From Dromaius novaehollandiae (Eukaryota > Chordata > Aves > Casuariiformes > Dromaiidae): a DNA stretch of 64,000 nt. Positions 54,316 to 64,000 of this stretch are shown here, piece after piece. Numbering within the stretch: position 1 is the first letter of the stretch; every line of letters begins with the position of its first letter. The notes under the pieces were generated by a model. The model saw only the letters and a program-made list of their open reading frames with translations, ran no database searches and was not told the origin of the DNA. The translations under genes and the position numbers were made by a program. Location: NCBI RefSeq assembly GCF_036370855.1, contig NC_088099.1:146647017-146711016 (forward strand). Direction: 5' to 3'.

Positions 54316-54372
54316 AAAAAAAAAAAAAAAGAAAAAAGAAAAAAAAAAGAAAAAAAAAGAAAAAAGAAAAAG
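54316..54372 (+). repeat. A-rich (AAAAAG)n-type microsatellite
   Basis: A long A run followed by repeated units of A with single G interruptions, in RAD54B intron 3. It may be the tail of an old retroelement whose body is not recognisable. Confidence 0.8.
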
Positions 54373-57300
54373 TTATCTGACAAACAGCATCCATTTTCTG
54401 GAGGAGACAAGTAAGGATTTGATTAGATAGCATCGATCTAAGAATTGTAGCTTATCTAGCTTTAAAAAAATACTTGCTTTGCTAGATTTCTTTTCAAAAT
54501 GCACTTTTTCCTGAAAATTTTGCTAACAAAAGTAAAATGAAATTAACTCCGAACTTGCATAAGATGAGATTTTTCTAAATAGGTTTTAATAAGATTGTAG
54601 CAACTGTTGTAGAGTGAAACCTTTGCATGTGTTGTAATTTTAGGACAGTTTTGGTGATATCAGGGTTTGAATTTTAAGTTATTTCAGAAGTAAGTTCATA
54701 GAAACATTCTGTTCAGCAGGCAGATTACTAACCATGATTATGATTAGTTCCGAATACTGGAAAAATGCTTATCCATATCTGGAGGAAAATAAACTTTATT
54801 ACTGTTTTAGAAATTGTTGTTTGCTGTTTGTTTTTCTCAAAGAGGCAAAAAGTATGGCAATCTCTATGGTACTTTTTTTGTATTCAGAATAGAGAACATG
54901 TTGATGCTGACAATGGATGTGGTGAGGGGAGATAATTTATTTAACTTTCACTATTCTTTTTTTCTCACATGCCTCCAGAGACCTCTGTCTGTATGATCTT
55001 AAAAATGAAAATTGCTTTAACATACTGAAAATATTTATCAGAAACTAGATCCTCTTCAAACTTAAATATAATCACTGTGGAAGAATATTATTGTAGCTCT
55101 TGAATGTCTCTTGCTTCTGCTTCTACTCATGAAATTTGGAGGTCCTACAAGCAACTACAGGAAATGCAAATAATTTGCATTTGAAGTTGGAATGAATGGG
55201 TGGATGTCTGAAATACACTTAGTATCTCCTCAGTGTCCCAGTACTCTGTCTGGATTAATTTTTTGGATTTGTACTCTGTGAAACTGTCAACTTGCTGTGC
55301 AGTGCTGATACATTTTTAGTAAGCAGGGCTGGCCAGAACTCAGGTTCTCACCTGCACTGCCGCCTTTAACGTTACATATGTGAAATGAATCTAAAATTAA
55401 TTTATTCCTGCTATCTGAGTTTGCACCTTGTGTTCTGTTGCTCTCTTTTATTTAGGATGTTGTCCAGTTTTTCTTTGGGCTCTTTATGTTATGCATGGAG
55501 ATGAATGGATCTACCACCTGCTTACTTAAACATAACATTATAGTTGGACTGATATTTCATTGTTTGAACCTTTTGTAAGTGAACAGAAAACCTGGATACA
55601 GTCTGTCATTCTCTTACAACTCACCTCTTGTTTGGTTTAGGAGTACTTTGTCTTTCACCCATGACTAATGTCTGTTACTACTTCTGCTAAGAGCAAGTTT
55701 GTCAGAAGTCTTATATTCAAATATTATCTTTGAACTAATAATGCAGAGAGATTGTAACCATATTTCATAACAGGGTTAAAGTGCTCACTGTATGTCTCTC
55801 GACAGAATGTTTTTGAACGTCTTTCACGCTTATGATATTAACCATATTTATTACTTGCATATAGTTTTGAAGCATATTTTTTCCATGTCTGCTGGAATTT
55901 TTTTTATGTACTGATATTTACAGAGCACATTTGGTCTATAAAGTTTAGACCCTTTGCTCATTTCAGTCAGTTGACTTTTGTAATAGGAATGTTTGGCTCC
56001 TTTGGCTTTTTAGAATATTGTTTCAGGTTAATCAGATACCTCCTGTTGTTTGATAGGAATGCAAAGTTCTCTTGACTAATTGATATGAATGTTATAAGAG
56101 AAAATCCACTTTTCATTCAGTTTTAACAGCACCACTCAATTGCCTATTGCTTTTAATCAAAGGATTTAAAAATGTTGTATATTCGGGATTTGATTTCAGG
56201 CTAGGTGCCTAGTCTTGGTTTCTAGATAACACAACTGAAAACGTTCAGGCCTGGTATCTCAGAATAAAGTATATTACTGCTAGAATTGTTTAGGTGTCTG
56301 CAAAAGTAGAAGTATTAATTCTAACTTCTATTATTACTGTCATTTTAATATTTTACTTTACAATTGAACTGTAAAAGAAATTCCAGATAAGTATTTTGAT
56401 TTTTCTGTCCATATTAGTGGTGGAACTGCATACGTGGCTACGATTCGGTGGTCTCCTCAAACTTTATCTGATAAATGGTTGGTAAAGCACTTTAGATCTT
56501 TGGATAAAAGATACTGCATAATTGCCAGTAGCTCATAGTAATAACTAGTGCAGCTAAGGTGTTACTGAGTGCCTGATTGCAAATAATTTATTACTTTATT
56601 GCTTGCAAGTAAGCTCTTACAAATTTGTAAGTTTTGATACAGTTTCTTATTTGAAATAATATCAAATTACCTTGCTCCTCTTGTGATTTTAAAATTACTC
56701 CTTCTCCCTGTGGTGTTCTGGACAGAGTGGTTTAGCAGTGAATAGACTAGCCGTTGCTAAATTCAGGAGTTTCTGTACTGCTTAGGTATCATCTGTAACT
56801 GTTTGATCAGTTCATTTCATGAGATGGGGACTGATTAAGAAAACTCAATTAGTGCTAAAGTAAATGTATCTGGAGAGAAATTGTCCTTAGCTCTGCTTTG
56901 ACACTGGTTCCAGAAATGTTCCTTTATGTCACCCGTGGTAGGTAAACATGCAAATTGATTGTCACCAGTTGGCCCAGTACCCTGCTAGACAGCAATCAGC
57001 ATGTAGACTGGTCACAGAGACTCTTGTGATTGCTTAGTCCTATGACACATTTTGCTTGGCACTCTTCTTTGGGATGTGGGATGATGTCCTCTACTTTGCT
57101 GCTGGCATCTGATCTTACCTGGTCTTTCCACAGTTGATCATGCACACTCAGAGTTTCCCCCTTGGTGTGGTTGCCCTTGGTTTCCAGATATGTGTGGAGG
57201 TGGTATGGTAGCAAAACATTAATCTTAAAGCATTCAAACTCTCAGGAGTTCAAAAATAAAGTACAGAGAAGTTCTCTGCCTTTGTTCACCATTGCTTGTT

Positions 57301-59688
57301 CTCATCACCCTTGAGATTTTTTTTTTCCTGCCTTTCTCTTCCTACAGATGATTCATCACCCTCTGTGTGGTAGTGGCCGGAACCATGTACAGTACAAAAC
57401 ACAGCCCTTAAGGGCTTCTATTTCTGTGCTCTGCTTCAAACTCGGAAGCGCCAAATGCAGCAGCCATGACTTCCCTACTGCTCTAGTTTCAAGGTCTGTC
57501 TGTGGAGGAACCATTATTGTGCAGGTCTGTAGCAACAGTCAAGTAACTTGGAGTCAGTTGCTGTATGTAGACTGAAAGCTAGCAAAAGAGTATAGTGTGG
57601 TTACATGATACACTGGCCTGTTAAAGAGGGTCACATCCCTGATAACTAGTGTTACTCATCTTGAATTTGGGTTGCCAACCAGCTGAGTGGTAAAATATAC
57701 TGTGGTAGTAGGAACAAGCAGCCAAGAGTGAGGTAGGAGGAAGGAACTTACACGCGCTTTGCCACCAAGGGGAACATATCACATAACCTTCAGTGAGTGC
57801 AAAGCTGCTTCCCCAGCTAGGGTAGCCATCTGCAGTGCAGTAATAATGGGCAGTTGTTAAAAAAAAAAAAAAAATCAAGACTTACGTAATTCTAGTGTGA
57901 TATTTCCACAGATAAGTTCATATCAAATTATAAATTACATTGTACTATCTTGCTGTCATGTGAATAACTAGGCTTTATGTAATGATAGATGATATAACCA
58001 GGATATTCACACATTTGCAAAAAGGGCAGTGAATTGCCAGTGAAATGTACTTTTCATGTGTCCTAGTTAAGTGAGCTCTGATATGTGCGGTTGAACTAAT
58101 AGAGGTAATGAAGGGGAGAGGAAGGAAACTAGAAGTCAGAAGGGTGTTACATAGTCAGAAAACAAAAATAGAACTATTTTAGATGCAAGATACCCAACAT
58201 TTTCCAAAAAGTTGGGGGAGTCAAGTGAAAGTATTTCAGTAGTAACTTGCTTATTAAACTGAACCATGTTTGCTTCTTTCAAATGGAAAAAAAAAAGTAT
58301 TGCTAGGTTCTTTACTTTTGAGTAGTGATAGATATATCCACTATTGGAGAGAGCTGTGTTGCACAGAAAGATATATGCATCTTTTATGCATGTTTTCCTT
58401 ATTTTTGATTTCTCAAAAATTAAAATGTTGTAGAGAAGAAAAGACTTACATACTCTGTCAGTTGTGTAGATATAGAGACCTAATGTTGAAATTGCAGGTA
58501 TAGAAGAAATTCATCTCTTCAAAGGGAGATGGTAGTATAGGAAATGAATCTACTATCCCCGTATGTTTATTATAACTTAGGTCCCTGGAATTTGCATTCA
58601 AACAAATGGACCATACTCTGTGATATATAGAAAATAAAATTATCTAATACTGTAATTTTTGAAATAGGGAACTTATGAAATACTCTGTATAGAAAGTGTT
58701 TGTAAGGATTGAGGTTTAGCAGTAATGATAATTCCTTCACTTTCGTCACTCATTCTGAGGGAGGTATTTCATATAATTTCTTCTTAATTTCTCCTTGACT
58801 TTCAGAGTTTCTTATCAGGCCATGCGTGTGGGAAGGAATGAAGATGGGCAAAAGAGAAAATACATGGCTGTCCTAAATCTTTTGAATCTCTTTCTTCTTT
58901 TCCACTTCCCCACCCTTTGGAAAATGCCAGGTTGGGGATGTGTGCGTATGTGCCCCCCCTCCCCCCGATCCTTCTGTCTCTAATAGATACAAAGGTGGAT
59001 TTAAGGAAAGATGGGAGAGAATGTAGCTATTGGGAGGAGGGACAACAGATGCTTTATTCAAGGAAACTGGGAGGTTTGGGGAGTTTTAATACACATTATT
59101 ACAGACTTGGCCTGGATCCCTTCAAAAATAGCCACCAAATCTTTCTGTAGCTAGACCTATTGCTTGGATGCCCTTTGTTGCCATGCCAGCGTAACCAGTC
59201 AGCACGCCAGTTCAGTCCCAGCTTTTGGCTTTGGGCCTTAAGTTTACCCCTAAAACAGCACAATACTATTTTCCTGCAGTCAGCAAGATGGTGGTAAGAT
59301 GGTCATCTCAGAGTCCTCAAAATATCCACCGAGCAAAATCAGAAGAATGGAGAATGCTGCTTCTATGTCAAATGCAGGGAGTAGTGCGTGGTGAAGCATT
59401 TGGAGTTTAGTGTTTAAAAGCATAATCTCCAAAAGATGGGAGAATTGCAAAAACCTGACTTTTCTTAGCCTCTAGAAAAAGAATGGGTGTATTCTGCTAT
59501 CAGGGACTTCAAGAATTAAACAAGATATTCTGAGAAAATCATATTTTTAGTCTTCCTATATTTCTCATCTGCTTTTGACTGGTCATCAGAAAGCTTGTTG
59601 GGAAAGAAGATCAGAAAAGTGCAGGCATGTATTAGGAACTGGAGACAGTTTGACAGTTCTGGATTTGTCAAGAATGATGCTACTAGCT

Positions 59689-59704
59689 TTTTTTTTTTTT
59701 TTTT
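59689..59704 (+). repeat. Poly-T tract
   Basis: A short T homopolymer in RAD54B intron 3. Confidence 0.7.
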
Positions 59705-60237
59705 AACATGATTTACAAAGCAAAAAGCTAATTTGTGATGCTATATAGGCATTTATTATTATAATTCCTGGAGGTTTAAGTCCTGTAGGTTTAAGCTGCA
59801 TGTGATTTGAAGGATGGCTACAGATCTAAATGAGTGAGCCTTTGAATGTCAAATTGAGATGAAGATAATTTCTTTAAAATTTGTCATGGAGAAGAATTGA
59901 CAAGTTTGCATATTTCCCATTTAGGTGGGCTGGATGTTGAGAGTGTCTAACATCAGTGGACAGGATGGAAGTATTTCCATATCCAGCTTTTATGCCTGGA
60001 ATTTTAAACGATGTAATAAGTTTTGGAGTAGGCCACGCACAGTGAGCATAAGAGTGCAAGAGTGCTGTAAAGGCACAAATTACACTGTTAGTTCCTGTGT
60101 TTTTCCTGCTTATCAGGAGATACATGCACTCAGAGGCTCCAAGAACTGTTAGATGTTAAGAGTTAATACATGGCAGATGGTAATGATGGAAATAGATGCA
60201 GCAAAAGAAGAGTTAAAACTTCCCTCTGCTCTATTTC

Positions 60238-60264
60238 CCCCCCCCCAAAAAAAAAAAAAAAAAG
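60238..60264 (+). repeat. C then A homopolymer junction
   Basis: A run of C directly followed by a run of A, in RAD54B intron 3. Simple-sequence slippage is the likely cause. Confidence 0.7.
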
Positions 60265-62927
60265 GACAGAGGTTTGGAAATGGTTAGAAGTAACTGCAGA
60301 AGGAAAAGAAGTGGTCCGAGAGGTTCAGGTACAGCACAGTAGGAAGAAGACAAGTGCAAAACGATGATGGAAATTTTGATAAGGGAGGGGGGAGAAAATT
60401 GAGTGAAATGAGAAATGTCATCCTCATCCCTCTCAATAATGCCTGCAGACCTTAATTTTGGAGATCACCTATGAAACAAGTTCAACATCCAGTTCATAAA
60501 CTCCTGAAATTTAATGAAGAATTACCAAATGCTGTGGCTTGTTACACTAGACCCTGATCTGCCCCAGGCTCTTAAGCCAGATCAAATGACTTGGCACTGT
60601 CTTGCTGCCCTGTCAGAAGCAAGGGCTATATGATGAGCTAATGCAACTTTTGCAGCCCTTCGTACCTATAGACACTCTCAAGTCATCTCATGCAGCTGCC
60701 AAATTAATTTGCAAGAGTAAGCAATTGCCTTAATACCTGCCAAATGTGTCTGTTGCCAGCATACACCAGTATACTCAGTGATGTGTAACCTAGGCCATCC
60801 CAGCTGCTGAGTCCTGTTACAGTTTCTATTCAGCGCAAGGTTATCAGGATTTTGCCTCAGCTGAGGATCAAATCTAGCTGTCATTCTCCTGTTCTTAAGA
60901 TTGGGTGATGGTGAATGCCAGACTCAGGTCTCTCCCAGGTCTAGTTTGCTTAGATGTTATGAAATAAAACAAGAACGGACATCTTTCAGGCTTACTCTGG
61001 GGCTACCCATCTGTGGACAGAGGACCCTCGCAGAGTTTAGCAATCCTTTTTTGTCTGCTGACCTAAGATTCCTTACACTAAAGAGTCACAGCCTGAATCT
61101 CTTCCGCCAGTGTCATTTCCTTCAATGTTCAAGGTTGCTGTCTGATCTAAACTATGTATTTTTTATCTTTTGATCATGTGCCTTATAGCAGATTGTTTTT
61201 TCTGGCTGATATGAAGAGACTCTTCCTCAGTTCTGTGTGATAGGGGATTTTTCCCCTCTCCCTTCCCAAGATGTTTCCCCAATAAAATAAATTTTCCCTT
61301 ATAGGGCGTTCTATCCCATACGTATCTAAATTTATATGGACCTCTTGATGCAATTATTGGCCATGGTCCAAATCTGTCACTTCACTTATATAATTTGAGC
61401 CTTTAAAAAAGTTTTTATAATCATTTGGCTACTTTAATCCCTGACTGCATTCTGTCTGTTATTCATTCTTCTCTTGATAGCTCTCCAGGAAGCAATATTT
61501 GAATCCTTTTCTTGGTAATTATTCTAGACTACTTTCCAAAGCAAAAACCTGAATTTACCTATTACCTGTAGTTTTGAGTCTTATTTCCCAACTGTTTAAG
61601 TCCTGGAACCCCATCAAGGCAGTATTGCTTGTGAATAACCAAGCTGATTTTCCTTTCCACAGAAAAATGTCTGGAACTACTCTCATAGATCCCATTTTGT
61701 TCTGAACTCCCAAGTGTGAAGATTTAATCCACTTGAAAGCTGGGTTTTTAAATGTTAACATTTAAATTGGGAAGCATGTGGTATCTTTAAAAGAAAATTC
61801 AAGCAAATCCCCCCAAAATTTACTGCTGAATGTAAGGCTGTGCTTTTTCTTTATTAAGCACAGAATTCTGAGTAGATTAGTGAATTCCACTCTGAAGATG
61901 TGAAGGAAAAACGAGCTGTGCCTTGTTCATAGGATTAAGGCAAGTGGCATAGAAGGTGTAATGAAGTAAAGAGTGTATGTATGAGTATTTTTTTTCAGCA
62001 GTGATGAGAGTTTCCTCCCCACCAACTATGGGTTGCTGTCCCCTCAGTAATGTCAGTACAGGTGTATGTAGGGCTGTATTATAAAACATATCCCTAAAAT
62101 GATCCAGATTGAAAAAGCTTCTTTGGAGGCTGTATGTATTTCTTTTGCGCTGGTTCTTTATCCTGTGGCACACTGGATCAGGGGACTGATGTTGCTTAAA
62201 ACTAACCCAGCTTAGAAAAATGATTAATTTGCAGACAAATCAGTTATTTGGTCTTACTTGCTCACAAGCTTTGTAAGTGCTAATATCAGCACAGTGAAGG
62301 GAGTAGGAATGTGTCAGGGATGGTGGGGGGGGTAGGACAGGACTGCCTGTTTGGCAGTGTCTCACAATTATATTGACTTAAACCAAATATTAAACTACAT
62401 ACCTGCCGAAAAAGTTGATTTGCTTTTAGCTGGATCATCTCCCTGAACTGGCTGTACATAGTGTTGCATAAATGCTGATGTTGGTGGAAGGTATAGGATG
62501 GAGGGCAGACTGTGGCAACAGTTTTGGTTTGTGGTTTTGTTTTGTTTTGTAGTTTTCTTGGAATTCCACCTTTGTTTTGGCTGAAAGAAGTCTAAATGTT
62601 CATTAATATCCAGGCTTTTCACCTTCTATGATTTCTCATTCAAGTACTGACATGACCTTAGGCTGATGAGCAGTGATTTTTTTTTTTTTTAAAGGAACAA
62701 ACTAAAAATCTTGGTTGGCAGCCAGCTTTATTTTTACAAGGGTTATTTAACAGTCCTGATGAACAATATGTAATTCAGACTCTGATTCCTTCAGGCGCTT
62801 GCTCAGAAGAAATCATGGTAGTGGTATATTGCTAAAATTGCATTAGTGTGGAAACATGGTCTCTCTAGCAACGTTGAGCAGTAAGGTGATAAAATAATGA
62901 AACTTTAGATAGGTCAATATTAGGATT

Positions 62928-63490
62928 TGCTGCACCTGGTAGCCCAGTAGAGCCAAGGTGGCTACAGTTTTGTGTTGCCAGGTCTCACCTGTAGCAAGGA
63001 TGAGAATATATTCCCAATAGGCACACACATACATGATGCACATATACATACACATGTGGCTGGCCCAGTAGATCAATACAGAAACCACAGCATTCACACA
63101 AACAAGAAGAGCACCATGGCCTCATCCTCTGCTCTCTATGGCTGATCAGGATGAAAGCTTATTCATGGGAAATACATGTATGCTATGGATCCCTCCAGTA
63201 ACTATTCTTGGACACTTACTCTACCCATTAGCTGGCCCCTGGATCCTCCGGTCCAGGGACATAAACCTGTAACGGGTCTTTCTGGTAACTGGTCCAAACT
63301 TATGACCTTACCGGCAGGCACCCCCCATCCCCACGGTCACTCCAGTAACTGGCTTGGACCTCCTGGCAGCCAGCTGTCAGACCCCCTGGTCTCTCCCGGC
63401 CCAGACCCGTAGCTGCTGCAGTGCTTGGCTCCCAAGCCTCCAACCTGCTTTGTGGGTGGATGCTCCCTAGCAGCCCCATGCTCCTACAGC
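62928..63490. mobile_element. Second, shorter copy of the LTR-like repeat
   Basis: It starts TGCTGCACCTGGTAGCC and runs collinear with 51774 to about 52500. Shared landmarks include CAGGATGAAAGC, CCAGTAACTGGCTTG and GGCTCCCAAGCCTC. It has the same orientation and is clearly diverged. It lacks the TATA/ATTAAA part of the first copy. The right end and target duplication could not be set. Confidence 0.65.
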
Positions 63491-64000
63491 TTGACATCGA
63501 CTTTTTTTTAGGTCACTAAAATGTCAGGAGATTGGGTACTGCACAGCTACTTAAATATCAGAGGGTACAGTGTAAACTCTTTTTGCGACTCCTTAAGCTG
63601 TTGGCAGTATCAGAATTAAAATGTGAGGCATGGTCTAATTTTCTGTTGCAGTTGCTGAAGAGCAATCAAATACATCAATTTTAAAAATGATTGTAAGGCA
63701 AAACCCCAGTATTCTACTCTTAATGTTAGTAAAGAGTGAAGTGTGTGGGGATATACGGAGGGCAAGGTGATTAAGTGCAATGGTTTTCATAAAGTGCTTC
63801 TAACCACATGAGTATTTTGTTTCTTAAATTCTATTGAAATGGGCTTCTGACTATAAAATGCTTTATTTAATCTCGGCTTGAAAGCAGTTCCAGCAAAGCA
63901 GACTGGTCAGATTTTGTTAGGTGGTATGAACAAGCGAAGTTTCAGAAATTGTTTAAAACATGCTGCTTGTTATTCTAAATGGTAATTGACTTTTAGCAGT

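Larger units (their letters stand above)
50722..64000 (+). other. RAD54B: RAD54B intron 3, running past the window end
   Basis: More than 13.2 kb with no further RAD54B exon, no helicase motifs, and no ORF resembling FSBP, which overlaps RAD54B in mammals. It holds the two LTR-like repeats and several simple repeats. The 53.1-62.9 kb part is AT-rich with only short chance ORFs. Confidence 0.65.

Noticed and set aside
51774-63490. A single provirus with the two LTR-like copies as its 5' and 3' LTRs
   Set aside because: The spacing is plausible, but the first copy has its own flanking duplication, the copies differ greatly in length and sequence, and no gag, pol or env traces were seen in the roughly 10 kb between them.
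1-64000. CRISPR arrays, operons, prokaryotic signals, tRNA or rRNA genes
   Set aside because: Split genes, poly(A) signals and retroelements show a vertebrate nuclear genome. No regularly spaced repeats, tRNA-like cloverleaf motifs or rRNA sequence were noticed.

Overview
This is vertebrate nuclear DNA, most likely from a bird. The genes are split into many short exons with GT-AG introns. There is one CpG island, an old CR1 retrotransposon fragment, and two LTR-like repeats. The introns are compact: all but the first coding exon of VIRMA fits in 25 kb. Gene order and orientation (VIRMA then RAD54B, same strand) match what I recall of human 8q22. Bird rather than other sauropsid is an inference from CR1 content and compactness; no species is claimed.

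Layout. (1) 1-25.4 kb, + strand: VIRMA (KIAA1429), the large scaffold of the nuclear m6A RNA methyltransferase complex. 23 consecutive coding exons carry 1800 residues and the stop codon; only the first coding exon lies upstream of the window. A degenerate CR1 sits in one intron. (2) About 25.45-28.8 kb: tail-to-tail intergenic DNA with nothing recognised. (3) 33.5-45.6 kb, - strand: a five-coding-exon gene for a 288-residue RING plus TRAF-type zinc-finger protein that resembles the NRDP1/RNF41 and RNF151 family but ends in a coiled coil and a basic tail. A noncoding first exon lies in the CpG island. Its 3' UTR may extend as far as about 28.8 kb. (4) 45.1-46.4 kb: a CpG island acting as a divergent promoter, with a cluster of NRF1-type motifs and three copies of a MYB-type motif. 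(5) From about 46.0 kb, + strand: the 5' end of RAD54B (noncoding exon, then two coding exons at 49.5 and 50.5 kb). The next intron fills the rest of the window and holds a probable solo LTR (51774-53085, TG...CA ends, 4-bp target duplication) and a shorter relative at 62.9-63.5 kb.

How they fit together: VIRMA acts in nuclear mRNA methylation, RAD54B in homologous recombination, and the RING protein is a predicted E3 ubiquitin ligase of unknown substrate. There is no operon logic. The one clear regulatory link is the shared divergent promoter of the RING gene and RAD54B. All exon boundaries were read by eye from splice consensus, phase continuity and remembered homologues; no alignment was run.
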